Assembly: GCA_963576725.1 (NCBI GenBank)
Contig: OY755237.1
Location: 56,085,805-56,149,804 of the forward strand
Direction of reading: 5' to 3'
Source of the DNA: Azorinus chamasolen
Lineage: Eukaryota; Mollusca; Bivalvia; Cardiida; Solecurtidae
Length of the DNA stretch: 64,000 bases
Below the pieces are notes generated by a model. The model was given only the letters and a program-made list of their open reading frames with translations, did not search any database and was not told the DNA's origin. The position numbers and the translations under genes were made by a program. This document shows positions 14,001 through 19,919 of the stretch, piece after piece. Position 1 is the stretch's first letter. Each line of letters begins with the position of its first letter.

Positions 14001-17000
14001 CTTCCATATTTATTTATAACTATTTTGTTAATGAATATTCAGTAGGTACTGAAAGTTGGCCTAAATACAGAACAGGGAAAGGGTTAAAGCTTTTCTCCAA
14101 AGATACACCTTTTTATGCTTATTTTGTGTCTAGTTTTTGTACTACCCCCTTACTCCATAAATATGCCTTTCTTTGCTTTTGCAAACAGAGTAGAACGTCA
14201 CCCAGATCGGGTAGCTCCTGTAGGAGCCGTCTGATCAGGGTATGCTTTGTTTGATTATGACATATTATAAATCTGATTGTACAGTTTTTGTTACAATGAA
14301 ATTCTTCTTGTTCATAGTTCCATTATGAAATTAGAGTTAATTAATATTCATGATTTCATTATTTCTTACATGAATATTTATGGAGTAAAGCATTGACTGA
14401 TCATTATAAGGGAGATGATTATGTTACGATGATATGGTTTTGGTGTATTGGTGCCATTCATTATTCTGTTGTCCTATATATAAGATTTGTGCTCTCGATG
14501 TTGTTTGCTACCTGTCAGTTTATTGTCATATTTTACTATTTTTATTCAAAATGAAATAACTTTTCCTGAACTTGCTGTTTTCCCCATTTAAATTTTTCAT
14601 CACTTTACTGACTTTCGACTAATTTCATTTTGCAACAGTTGAACTGTTCATCACTCTTTATCTTACATGTGACATGTATCGCAATTATTTTCTCTCATTT
14701 GTGAATCAAAATCTTTCTGTAACGAACCATTCAGTGCTTATTTTCAAAATGAAGATTGATGTGATACATTAATGACATATTCTATGTTTTGCTACATGCA
14801 GTCATATAAACAGTAAAACCTATCTTAAAAAGAGGTCTAAATATAGGTCCTTAAGACAGGTGGTAACTTAATGCAGGGCAAAAGTAATGCATAAAGCTCC
14901 TGTAGGAGCTTTTTGCATTACTTTTGTCCTGCATTAAGCAACAACCTGCTTTTTAAGACTCTTGTGTTCAATAAATGAGTGGCCGCTTAAGACAGATTCT
15001 ACTGTATTCATCTAAGACAGATTCTACTGTATTCATCTATTTTCTGATGATCTAAATCTGGGTACTTAAGATAGGTGGTAGCTTAATGCAGGTCAAAAGT
15101 AATGCAGGATGCTCCTATTGGGTTAATTCTTGATACAAATATTTTCCTTCATAGAAACACTTTTTTAAGACTTGTGTAAACAAACTAGACCCAGATCAGG
15201 GGGTTCCTGTAGAAGCCATCTGATCATGGTCTGCACTGTTTGCCTGTATAATTATATACATGTATATTTCAAATTCATTCTACAATTTTTGTAAGAGACA
15301 AAAATTCTTGTATTCATTCACCGTTATGAAAATTCAGCTAATATATTTTCATAATGTTATTATTTTTTGCATAAATATTCATGAGGTAAAGGGTTAAGAA
15401 TTTGTTCACATGTACAGTAGAACCTGTCTTGATCAGCCATCAAAAAGAGGCCTCATTATGGGTCTGTAAGACAGGTGGTAGCTTAATGCCGGGAAACAGT
15501 AATGCAGAAAACTATCATAGGAGTTTTGTGCATTAGTTTTATCCTGCATTAACCTATTACCTCATAGGCTATTTTTAGACCCAACCTCTTTTGAATAAAA
15601 CTACCAAAAAGGAACGTTAACTAGAGAAAAGGAAAGTTTTAGAATTGTGTAGTTTTGAAACCGTTGTGATAAATAGAGCATTTGCTCCATAGGAGCAAAT
15701 GCTCTATTTATCACAATGGTTTCACAAAGTGACTTTTACAGAGTCGTCAAAAGGCATCAATATGAGGGAATGGGTTAAGAAATCACCTGCTTGTTAAAAT
15801 GAATGTCCACTTAAGACAGGTTCTACTGTACATGTATATGTTGTTGCATGAACTTTTACTTTTCAGCTGATTTTAGCAGAGGCACAGACTATTGTATGGC
15901 ATGTTTACATTAGGGTCTTTTAACTACAAGGATGATTTTAACTCTTTTCTCCATCAATTTCTATGTGTTTGCAAACAGAGACATTAAACGCATATCTATG
16001 GAGTAAAGGGTTAAATTTCATCTGCCAAACTGTTTTCTCAATTCTCCATAGGAGCAAATGCTCTATTTATTACAATGGTTTAAAAAAGTGACTTTTACAG
16101 AGGCGTCAAAAGGCATCAATATGAGTGAGGGAATGGGTTAAAACTACTGATATACATGTACATGTATCTAGACTGTTGTTATACCTGTAACTCGCACAAC
16201 ATAACCAGATAGCATTGTTAAGATCTGCTTGTAATGGATCACTATATATTTTGTTTACAGTGGATGGGTACAAATACCTGACGCAGAGAAGTCGGAGACT
16301 GACGTCGACCTCATCCGATGGACCTGAGAATGAGGGAATAGGGCATGTATGTACCTTTTTGAATTGTTACCTTGGGAACATTGTATGTGTTGTACTTGTA
16401 AAGCATTAGGCCATGTCAATAGTAAGCATTTACTTGATAAAGACACCTTGTAACTGACCACCCTGATCAGAAAGTTCCTGTAGAAATGTCTGATCAGGTT
16501 CTGCTCTGTTTGCCTGTAGTATTATATAGATCTGATTCTGCACTTTCTGCCAGAGCCGAAAAAATTGTTTTAATGATGTCATTATTCCTTACATGAATAT
16601 TCATTAGGTAAATGGTTAAACCCTAATTGGATGATTTTATTTATGCATTTTTAAATTTCAAAATATTTTAAAGCAAATTCTTTTTTTTCAGAATGGTTAT
16701 GGGAGTCACAAATCATATGGCAAAATAAGGAGAGCAACTTCATTTGATTCACCGGAACCGAAGGATGCAACACAGCAAATTTTGACTGATGCCTCAAACT
16801 ATTTGGAGCCAAAGTCTCATCGCGCACCTCAGTACATTGAGTTCCTACCTGACTCAAGAACTGAAAACTATGTGTACAACGTAGATGGTGAGAGAATGCG
16901 ACATTTAGAGAAAAAATTTGACAACACACATTCCTCCCCTCGACATCCATCATATGTTCAAACAACTGTGAAAGAAAACTTGTATCCCAATAGTGCTGAG

Positions 17001-17630
17001 TACATTAAATACATTCAGACAAAGGGCAGACCAGTCATTGAAGAAGAAAGTGACACACAGCTGTATAAGAGGTTCTCTCACCAAGAGAGCAGTGCAGACT
17101 CTGTCATTATGAAAACTGTGGAAAATATTCCAAAAGCCTGCATCAATGGTGAAGACCAAACGGATGACTCCAAGAGTGCATGTAATGAAATGTCAAGGAC
17201 TAATGATAATAATGCTACATATGCCCAAGTCATGTCATTGAAACGAACAAACCATTTCCGAAAGCATAGGCTGGATTCTAGTAATTCCATTATGTCATTT
17301 GATTCAGTTCAAACAGAACCTGCATACTCTACAGCTGAATTCCAAAATCATCGAAACAAATTATATTCATCGTCATCATCAAAGTCAAATTACTCCATGT
17401 CAAACATATCGGAGTCTATAGCTGAACACATTGACAACCAGCCTGAGATAGACTTGGAGTGCCAACAGTTCTGGGCCAACAATGCACATGACCCCAATTT
17501 CACCTTGAAAGGTCAAACAGAGGTCAAAAGCCATACGGATTATTTGAACATTAGTCGTAGATCACAGGTCTACCCAGAGAACATGGGTCCATTGGCAGGA
17601 TATGACATTGTGCATGCTAGCTTGGTGTGA
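1875..17630 (+). CDS. ROS1: ROS1/sevenless-type receptor tyrosine kinase, 3' part (11 exons)
   Basis: Orphan-type receptor tyrosine kinase of the plasma membrane; it phosphorylates tyrosines on itself and on bound adaptors. Coding exons: 1875-2044, 4176-4277, 4946-5087, 5830-5992, 7105-7299, 9204-9304, 9732-9929, 10488-10622, 11348-11502, 16261-16346, 16692-17630. All have GT/AG borders and the phases match end to end, giving about 794 residues. Order in this fragment: fibronectin III (about 1-57), transmembrane helix (about 68-92), basic stop-transfer CRRRK, kinase with GSGAFG loop (about 165), AVK lysine, ELMEGGDL hinge, HRDLAARN, DFG (about 314), activation loop YKNDYY, then a tail of about 360 residues. 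The hinge, YxxxYY loop and [10 protein letters not shown] stretch match ROS1 more closely than ALK or insulin receptors (from memory of the family). The large extracellular part lies upstream of the window. The tail is far longer than in vertebrate ROS1. No kinase residue appears lost. Confidence 0.95.
2121..2369. mobile_element. MITE, family A2, complete
   Basis: TTAACCCTTTCCCTGTTC start and TGAAAGGGTTAA end, 249 bp. Central palindrome around GGCTCCTATAGGAGCC with arms ending GCAGACAGAACAGACC / GGTCTACTCTGTTTGC. Opposite orientation to the copy at 370. Confidence 0.85.
2414..2647. mobile_element. MITE, family B, decayed
   Basis: Left end CAACCCATTCCTCC (TTAA lost), centre ACATTTGCTCCATTAGGAGC, right half AAAGAGGTTGGGTC to GAGGGAATGGGTTAA. 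Confidence 0.7.
2778..2845. repeat. Tandem duplication of 33 bp
   Basis: The unit AGCCTTTTGAATGGTGACTA...GTGGAATGG occurs twice head to tail with no visible change beyond the edges. The two copies look recent. A MITE follows at 2855. Confidence 0.85.
2855..3095. mobile_element. MITE, family A, complete
   Basis: TTAACCCTTTACTCCATGA start, GATTAAAGGGTTAA end. Palindrome GAGCAGACCCTGATTAGACG / CATCTGATCTGGGTCTACTC. Orientation opposite to the copy at 839. Confidence 0.8.
3150..3860. repeat. Minisatellite, about 17 units of 35-44 bp, grown inside a G palindrome
   Basis: Units begin GGTCTATAATTGGAG or the shorter GGTCTATGGAG and continue GGCTCCTCTAGAAGCTCTCT to GAAGTT. Long (about 41 bp) and short (about 37 bp) units are mixed. 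The array is bounded on the left by AACAAACAGTGCAG and on the right by GTCTATACTGTTTACAA. These are the two outer halves of a family G palindrome, so the array replaced its centre. Confidence 0.88.
4176..4277 (+). CDS. ROS1: ROS1 exon: transmembrane helix
   Basis: Short exon, acceptor TTCAG at 4171-4175, donor GTAAGT at 4278. It reads [10 protein letters not shown], then an unbroken hydrophobic run of about 25 residues ([10 protein letters not shown]...VIALCFC). This is the single membrane pass separating the fibronectin domain from the cytoplasmic part. Confidence 0.92.
4329..4505. mobile_element. Inverted-repeat element, family E
   Basis: Left arm TTTCCCCACCAAACCGTATG TTGTGACG, right arm GAGTGGTCGCAACATAGGG TTTGGTGGAGAAAT, followed by TATTTGAGTATGCACC. 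It lies right after the transmembrane exon. The left arm is less conserved than the right. Confidence 0.75.
4538..4830. mobile_element. Truncated A MITE followed by A/C remnants
   Basis: 4538-4681 is the right two thirds of an A copy (AAGCAAACAGGGCTAACCTA / GTCTGATCTGGGTCTGCTCT). 4690-4830 mixes an A left fragment (CATGAATATTTATGTAAG) with a C right half (ATCCTGCATTAAGCAAT ... GATTGTACTGTA). Confidence 0.55.
4946..5087 (+). CDS. ROS1: ROS1 exon: juxtamembrane region
   Basis: It starts [12 protein letters not shown], a positive stop-transfer sequence directly after the helix, and continues [23 protein letters not shown] to NNTLYAMK. The acceptor is TGTAG at 4941-4945; an alternative CAG three bases on would only remove one residue. 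Donor GTAAGT at 5088. The length is typical for the juxtamembrane segment of this kinase family. Confidence 0.9.
5140..5311. mobile_element. Partial B MITE
   Basis: The centre is eroded, but AGTAGATTTATTCAAAGAGG, TTGGGTTTACAAATAGCC and TATGAGGAATTGGGTAAAC identify the right half of family B. Confidence 0.6.
5459..5657. mobile_element. MITE, family B, left end eroded
   Basis: CTACCGAAAAGGAGCATTTA in the left half, palindrome AGAGCATTTGCTCCTGAAGA GCAAATGCTCT, right end AGGAATGGGTTAA. A C remnant (5655-5767, AGAAAGCTCCCAATGAAGCT TTCTGCAT) follows directly and reaches exon 5830 within 65 bp. Confidence 0.72.
5830..5992 (+). CDS. ROS1: ROS1 exon: kinase N-lobe, glycine loop and catalytic lysine
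   Basis: Acceptor TTTCAG at 5824-5829, donor GTATGA at 5993. It encodes [16 protein letters not shown], the glycine loop [11 protein letters not shown] and the AVK that carries the ATP-anchoring lysine at the exon end. The split immediately after the VK lysine fits the [14 protein letters not shown] start of the next exon. Confidence 0.95.
6090..6270. mobile_element. Partial A MITE
   Basis: TTAACCTGATAGAGATGCC start. Palindrome left arm GCAAACTGAGTAGACCCAGA is intact; the right arm is shortened to GAGCCTGCTCTGTTTGCC. Right end GATAAAGGGATAAG. Confidence 0.65.
6352..6592. mobile_element. MITE, family A, complete
   Basis: TTAACCCTTTACTTCATGAA start, TGTAAAGGGTTAA end, 241 bp. Centre GACGGCTCCTATAGGCGCGG with an insertion of a few bases. 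An F remnant (GTTTGGATTCTGACC ... CTCATCTGGATCC) lies at 6643-6710. Confidence 0.8.
6891..7068. mobile_element. Inverted-repeat element, family D, with duplicated inner arm
   Basis: Arms GGTCCATGCTTATAAAGC / TTTTATAAGCATGGACC, then TTAGTTGAGTCTGAGTTTCG / CGAACTCAGACTCAACTAA and GATTGGTCAGATTTGAG / CTCAAATCTGACCAATC around CCAAAGG. The inner left arm (6931-6960) is repeated at 6961-6990. The stem ends 36 bp before the kinase exon at 7105. Confidence 0.88.
7105..7299 (+). CDS. ROS1: ROS1 exon: kinase C-helix to hinge
   Basis: Acceptor TTTTTTCAG ending 7104, donor GTGAGT at 7300; 65 whole codons. It contains the C-helix glutamate in [18 protein letters not shown], then [25 protein letters not shown]. 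This is the ROS1-type hinge, with leucine at the gatekeeper position (IILEL) and the GG pair after it. A large hairpin (family D) ends only about 36 bp upstream of the acceptor. Confidence 0.95.
7330..7757. mobile_element. MITE, family A, split by a C element
   Basis: Left part from CTTTACCTCATAGAGACGCC to about 7503, right part TTCATGATGTCAGTATTTCT to AGTAAAGGGTTAA (7712-7757). The pieces rejoin to a normal A copy once the C element (7504-7711) is removed. Confidence 0.72.
7504..7711. mobile_element. MITE, family C, nested in an A copy
   Basis: Flanked by TA; ends CAGTAAACCTCTCT and GGGTTTTATTG. Middle GTGAAAGTCATGCAGAAAGC / GCTACATGACATTCACCCTG. It is the younger of the two elements here because it interrupts the A copy. 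Confidence 0.75.
7887..8093. mobile_element. MITE, family A2
   Basis: TTAACCCTTGTCCTGTTCTA start and AGGGAAAGAATTAA end. Centre CTGTTCCTATAGGAACC between GCAAACAGAGCAACCCTGA and GATCTGGGTCTGCTCTGTTT. Confidence 0.78.
8309..8542. mobile_element. MITE, family B, complete
   Basis: TTAACACTTTCCTCCATAGG start and AGGAAAGGGTTAA end. The centre TTTGCTCCAGTAGGAGCAAA carries a small insertion (ATTAATG) on the right. The open frame from 8212 runs through it and is not a gene. Confidence 0.82.
8558..8735. mobile_element. Partial A MITE with lost palindrome centre
   Basis: TACCTGATAGAGATGTC, then CAAACAGAGTAGACCTAGG joined directly to CTCTGCTCTGTTTGC. About 40 bp of the usual centre are missing. The right end is also incomplete. 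Confidence 0.6.
8775..8941. mobile_element. Inverted-repeat element, family D
   Basis: Arms ATCCATGCTTATAA / TTATAAGCATGGAC and TTAGTTGAGTCTGAGTTCG / CCCAGACTCAACTAA. A short internal duplication (GGTAAGATTTGAGCC twice) sits at the loop, as in the copy at 6891. Confidence 0.82.
9204..9304 (+). CDS. ROS1: ROS1 exon: kinase helix E to HR of HRD
   Basis: Acceptor TTTTTGCAG ending 9203, donor GTGAGT at 9305. It encodes [33 protein letters not shown] and two bases of the HRD arginine. The catalytic-loop HRD is therefore split across this intron, and joining gives H-R-D-L-A-A-R-N. Confidence 0.94.
9355..9693. mobile_element. Two partial A MITEs in opposite orientation
   Basis: 9355-9546: AACACCTTTGCAAACACAAT ... 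GTCTGATCAGGGTCC. 9558-9693: TTAGCAAACAGAACAGACCC ... CTGGATAGACTCTGTTTG, ending AATATGTAAAGGTTTA. The second ends 38 bp before exon 9732. Confidence 0.6.
9732..9929 (+). CDS. ROS1: ROS1 exon: catalytic loop, DFG and activation loop
   Basis: Acceptor TTTTTGCAG ending 9731, donor GTGAGT at 9930. It gives [29 protein letters not shown], then [17 protein letters not shown] and TTQSDIW. The YxxxYY activation-loop pattern is shared by ROS1, ALK/LTK and insulin receptors. All catalytic residues are intact. Confidence 0.96.
9990..10412. mobile_element. A MITE, TG microsatellite and E fragment
   Basis: 9990-10245 is an A copy (CCTATACCTGATGAATATTC ... GCAGACCCTAATGAGATGG / GTCTGATTTAGGCCTGCTC) that carries a TGTGTGTGTGTGTG run near its right end. 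10376-10412 is one E arm (GTCACAACATAGGGTTTGG) alone. Confidence 0.62.
10488..10622 (+). CDS. ROS1: ROS1 exon: kinase C-lobe
   Basis: Acceptor GTTCTAG ending 10487, donor GTAAGT at 10623. It completes the conserved tryptophan (split TG/G) and reads [20 protein letters not shown], then [23 protein letters not shown]. These are the helix F and helix G segments of the C-lobe. Confidence 0.95.
10731..11286. mobile_element. Two decayed A MITEs
   Basis: 10731-10970 (TTAACCTGTTACTTGATAAA ... CAAACAGAGTACATCCAGA) and 11086-11286 (TTTTTAATCCTTACATCC ... CAAACAGAGTAGACCCAGAT, centre mostly deleted, end TATGGAGTAAAAGGTTAA). The latter ends 61 bp before exon 11348. Confidence 0.6.
11348..11502 (+). CDS. 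ROS1: ROS1 exon: end of kinase domain and start of tail
   Basis: Acceptor TCTGCAG ending 11347, donor GTAAGC at 11503. It reads [20 protein letters not shown], with the invariant C-W...RP pattern that closes tyrosine-kinase domains, then [19 protein letters not shown] and the start of the tail. Its donor opens the 4.7 kb intron, the largest visible in this gene. Confidence 0.95.
11606..12224. mobile_element. Two A MITEs and a B half in the large ROS1 intron
   Basis: 11606-11853 A (CAAACAGGACAGACCCAGAT / TATCAGGGTCTGCTCTCTGC). 11883-12122 A (GCAAACAGAGTAGACCTAGA / TCATCAGGATCTGCTCTGTT). 12122-12224 B right half (CGATGGTTTCAAAAC ... TTGGGTCTAATAAATTAGCC). Confidence 0.65.
12580..12776. mobile_element. 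MITE, family A, shortened
   Basis: TTAACCCTTTACTCCATATG start and AAGTAAAGGGTTAA end. Palindrome AACAGAGTAGACCCAGATAA / ATCAGAATCTGCTCTGTTTG with a rearranged centre. A D remnant (TTGCTTGAGTCTGAGATC) lies earlier, at 12365-12430. Confidence 0.72.
12777..13189. other. Intron stretch without recognised content
   Basis: No MITE ends, no palindrome and no convincing exon. The GC level is slightly higher around 12945-13080 than in neighbouring repeats, so this may be older single-copy intron sequence. Confidence 0.4.
13190..13387. mobile_element. Inverted-repeat element, family E, long near-perfect stem
   Basis: Stem arms TTTCTCCACCAAACCCTATG TTGTGACCACTC and GAGTGGTCACAACATAGGGT TTGGTGGAGAAA, with an inner AATCGTCTC / GAGACGATT around ATC. 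The outer sequence CAGATAAGATGCTTAAAT / GTACGCACCTTTATCTGTAG is a weaker terminal repeat. Best-preserved E copy in the window. Confidence 0.88.
13540..14390. mobile_element. Three MITEs: A, A2, A
   Basis: 13540-13764 A (end AAGTAAAGGGTTAA). 13842-14087 A2, very intact, centre GGCTCCTAGAGGAGCC, ends TTAAACCCTTTCCCTC and CAGGGAAAGGGTTAA. 14145-14390 A with GTAGCTCCTGTAGGAGCC, right end decayed. Confidence 0.78.
14391..14810. other. AT-rich intron stretch, no feature seen
   Basis: No terminal repeats, palindromes or tandem structure recognised. Probably single-copy intron DNA. Confidence 0.4.
14811..15004. mobile_element. MITE, family C, complete
   Basis: Ends CAGTAAAACCTATCTTAA and TTAAGACAGATTCTACTG, next to A and TA. 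Middle GGGCAAAAGTAATGCATAAA / TTTTTGCATTACTTTTGTCC around GCTCCTGTAGGAGC. Its last 22 bp are repeated at 15013-15034, and a truncated second C follows at 15058-15121. Confidence 0.85.
15122..15395. mobile_element. MITE, family A, long variant
   Basis: TTAATTCTTGATAC start, GAGGTAAAGGGTTAA end. Palindrome ACAAACTAGACCCAGATCAG / CTGATCATGGTCTGCACTGT. It interrupts the second C copy. Confidence 0.7.
15414..15833. mobile_element. MITE, family C, split by a B element at TTAA
   Basis: Ends CAGTAGAACCTGTCTTGA and CTTAAGACAGGTTCTACTG. The left part stops at ATCCTGCATTAA and the right part resumes TTAAGAAATCACCTGC. Other C copies read CCTGCATTAAGCAACAACCT across this point. Confidence 0.88.
15549..15778. 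mobile_element. MITE, family B, complete, nested in C
   Basis: TTAACCTATTACCTCATAGG start and GGGAATGGGTTAA end; centre TTTGCTCCATAGGAGCAAA. Because the C host has only one TTAA at this point, the two flanking TTAA are a target-site duplication. Confidence 0.9.
15938..16141. mobile_element. Internally deleted A and right half of B
   Basis: 15938-16014 keeps both A ends (TTAACTCTTTTCTCCAT, GGAGTAAAGGGTTAA) but only GCAAACAGAG of the palindrome. 16043-16141 starts inside a B centre (CCATAGGAGCAAATGCTCT) and ends GGGAATGGGTTAA. Confidence 0.7.
16261..16346 (+). CDS. ROS1: ROS1 exon: C-terminal tail, small
   Basis: An 86 bp exon with acceptor TTTACAG ending 16260 and donor GTATGT at 16347. It encodes [20 protein letters not shown], then GPENEGIGH. 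It contributes two tyrosines and a basic/serine patch. Phase agreement on both sides supports it despite its size and low conservation. Confidence 0.82.
16425..16620. mobile_element. Partial A MITE between the last two ROS1 exons
   Basis: Left end eroded; ACCCTGATCAGAAAGTTCCT GTAGAAATGTCTGATC in the middle, right end AGGTAAATGGTTAA. It occupies most of the 345 bp intron. Confidence 0.65.
16692..17630 (+). CDS. ROS1: ROS1 terminal exon: long tyrosine-rich tail
   Basis: Acceptor TTTTTTCAG ending 16691; open for 312 codons to TGA at 17628-17630. The tail is hydrophilic, rich in serine and asparagine, with spaced tyrosines: NYLEP, QYIEF, NYVYN, EYIKY, TYAQV, DYLNI, VYPEN, GYDIV. DYLNI fits the YxN pattern bound by Grb2-type SH2 domains. 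RRATSF near the start fits a basophilic serine/threonine kinase site. The final residues are HASLV. Confidence 0.93.
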   Translation, partial: NGYGSHKSYGKIRRATSFDSPEPKDATQQILTDASNYLEPKSHRAPQYIEFLPDSRTENYVYNVDGERMRHLEKKFDNTHSSPRHPSYVQTTVKENLYPNSAEYIKYIQTKGRPVIEEESDTQLYKRFSHQESSADSVIMKTVENIPKACINGEDQTDDSKSACNEMSRTNDNNATYAQVMSLKRTNHFRKHRLDSSNSIMSFDSVQTEPAYSTAEFQNHRNKLYSSSSSKSNYSMSNISESIAEHIDNQPEIDLECQQFWANNAHDPNFTLKGQTEVKSHTDYLNISRRSQVYPENMGPLAGYDIVHASLV

Positions 17631-17809
17631 AACAGGAAGTTGAGGCCATACCTTTAATGGCAATGACTAAAACAGCTACGACTGAATGGTCCATCCTCAT
17701 CCGATGCATGTATAGATGTATTGATGAAAATCATTTTTAAGAAATCATTGTTAATTTTCAAAGATTATATCGGACAAGCTGAGAAGTGCTAAATTTTATG
17801 TGATGTGTG

Positions 17810-18054
17810 TTAACCCTGTACCTCATAGATATGACTTTTTCGTCTTTGCAAACAAAGTAGATCCAGATCAGATGACTCCTGTAGGAGCTGTCTGATCAGG
17901 ATCTGCTCTGTTTGCTTATGAAATGATATTGATCTGATTCTACAGTTTCTGTCTTGGTCAAAAGTTCCTCGGTTCATGATGCCATTATAAAATTTCGGTT
18001 AATTGATATTTATGCATTATTTCTTACATGAATATTCATGAGATAAAGGGTTAA
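17810..18054. mobile_element. MITE, family A, complete, in the ROS1 3' flank or UTR
   Basis: TTAACCCTGTACCTCATAG start, GAGATAAAGGGTTAA end, 245 bp. Palindrome GCAAACAAAGTAGATCCAGA / TCTGATCAGGATCTGCTCTG. 18055-18435 beyond it shows nothing recognised. Confidence 0.82.
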
Positions 18055-18435
18055 TGGAAATTGTAAATGTACAGTGTGTGCCTATTCCAGTGTATAGTTA
18101 CCAGTTACAAGTTTGTTAAAGTTTATTTTTGATGTATTTGTTGTGTATATTTTTTTCTCCATTTTTGGTTGGTGCATTTTATACAAGAGAGGGCTTTGGT
18201 GAGTAGTGGTAGCAATTACACATTGTGCAAATCTTGAACATTTTCCAAGCCAAATAGGAATGCAAGAAAGAACTACATTAGTCAAAGATATTAACCCATC
18301 GATTGCTGACTGGTACATCATCATTCTATTGATAAGAGTCCATTCAGTATATTATATAATTTATGAGAGGATTGACTGACAAACAATGCAGACCCTGTTC
18401 AGTGGGCTGGTCCATAATGGTACATGTACACAACA

Positions 18436-19028
18436 GTTTTATACTGATGGAAACTGTAGAGTTAAATGTAATATAGTTTCATAAGCAAACAGAGCAGACC
18501 CTGATCAGAAAGCTCCTACAGGAGTCATATTATCTGGGTCTTCTTTGTTTGCAATGGCATGAAAAAGTGTTTCTTTGAGGGAAAGTGCTAATGATGCTTT
18601 GACAATACTGCTTGTTAATCTTAACATTTTGCATGATAATGAATTGTCTTCTGCAAAACTTGTCATTTGCTTCAATTCTGATAATTATATAGAATAAATA
18701 TTTCACTTCATTTTTTTCTTCAGAAATGTACTTGGAGAGGCAAGCAGTTTGGATCCTAATGAGACAAGTTACTCAGCGTGTCATCTGGATTCAAATTCAA
18801 ACTGTTAGCTTAACCCTTTCCTCCATAAATACGCCTTTCTACGTCTTTGTAAACAGAGTAGACCCAGATAAGACGGCTCCTATAGGAGCCATCTGATCAG
18901 GGTCTGCTCTGTTTGCTTTTGATATATTATAGATATGATTCTACAGTTTCTGCCGTGGTCAAAATTGCATGTGTCCATGTGCTATTATAACAAATTAATC
19001 TAATTGATGTTCATGACTTCAATAAAGT
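18436..19028. mobile_element. A fragment, F pair and A MITE
   Basis: 18436-18592 right two thirds of A (CAAACAGAGCAGACCCTGAT). 18738-18807 F pair (CAGTTTGGATCCTAATGAGA / GTCATCTGGATTCAAATTC). 18809-19028 A (TTAACCCTTTCCTCCATAAA, centre GGCTCCTATAGGAGCC), cut at its right end. Confidence 0.68.
18693..18698 (+). promoter_or_regulatory. Candidate polyadenylation signal for ROS1
   Basis: AATAAA about 1.06 kb after the ROS1 stop, followed by a T-rich stretch from 18709. The sequence between holds an A-type MITE (17810-18054), which would then be part of the 3' UTR. Cleavage position not verified; chance AATAAA is frequent in AT-rich DNA. Confidence 0.3.
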
Positions 19029-19137
19029 AGACAGATGAATCTGGTCTCTTCTTTATGTTTAGATATAAACAGCATAAACCCATTTTTAACAAAAGACCAA
19101 TCTGAATCTGAACAAAAAGATCTGAATTCTTTGTTAC

Positions 19138-19318
19138 TAAACTTACTTCCGGTTTAGAAGGGTTTTATTGTATATCAACTGCATTGTTGTCATTAAAAGG
19201 GTACTGTTAAGTTATCTTTAGCATGCTAATAGCAAAACTGCAATGACCAATACAAACAGGTTGGATCCAGATGCAATGCTGAGTAACTTGAAATCTCATC
19301 AGGATCCAAACAGTTTTA
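19138..19318. repeat. C end remnant and F inverted pair
   Basis: 19138-19173 TTCCGGTTTAGAAGGGTTTTATTG is a C right end. 19258-19318 pairs CAGGTTGGATCCAGATG with CTCATCAGGATCCAAACAG. Confidence 0.5.
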
Positions 19319-19456
19319 AACTCAGAGTAGATCTTTGAAAAGACATGGAACAAATGAATCTGCATTCAGATGTGACATTTTCTATATTAAGAAACATTTA
19401 GCTCAGAATACTAAAGGGTAATGGATATCTAGTTATTACATACAGCTGATTATTCT

Positions 19457-19919
19457 TCAACCCATTCCCTCATTGGCTATATTTAGATCCAATTTCTTTG
19501 AATAAATCTACCGAAAAGGAGCATTTACTAGAGAAAAGGAAAATTTATGAATTGTGTAGTTTTAACCCTTTCCCTGTTTCAAGTTTAGTCCAAATTTCAG
19601 TACCTACTGAATGTTCATTAAGAAAATGATTATAAAGAAATATGGAACTTGGAACATTGTAGACATTTTAGAAAGCAAAGAAACATATTTATCCAATGCT
19701 ATTAGCAAAAAGAGTAGACCCTGATCAGACGGCTCCTGTAGGAGCCGTCTGATCTGGGTCTAATCTGTTTGCAAATGCGTAAAAACACGTTTATATGAGG
19801 GAAAGGGTTAAACCATTGTGATAAATAGAGCATTTGCTCCTATTGAGCAAATGCTCTATTTATCACAATGATTTCAAAAGTGACTTTTATAGAGATGTCA
19901 AAATGAGGGAATGGGTTAA
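19457..19919. mobile_element. MITE, family B, split by an A2 element
   Basis: Left part CAACCCATTCCCTCATTGGC to GAATTGTGTAGTTT; right part TTAAACCATTGTGATAAATA through GAGCATTTGCTCC to GGGAATGGGTTAA. Removing 19562-19807 restores a continuous B copy. Confidence 0.82.
19562..19811. mobile_element. MITE, family A2, complete, nested in B
   Basis: TTAACCCTTTCCCTGTTTC start, GAGGGAAAGGGTTAA end, 250 bp including both TTAA. Centre GACGGCTCCTGTAGGAGCCG TC is a near-perfect dyad. Confidence 0.87.

Noticed and set aside
16782..17630. Open frame of 282 codons as an independent gene
   Set aside because: It is the main part of the ROS1 terminal exon; the frame continues upstream to the acceptor at 16691 and its apparent start is a TTG inside the exon.
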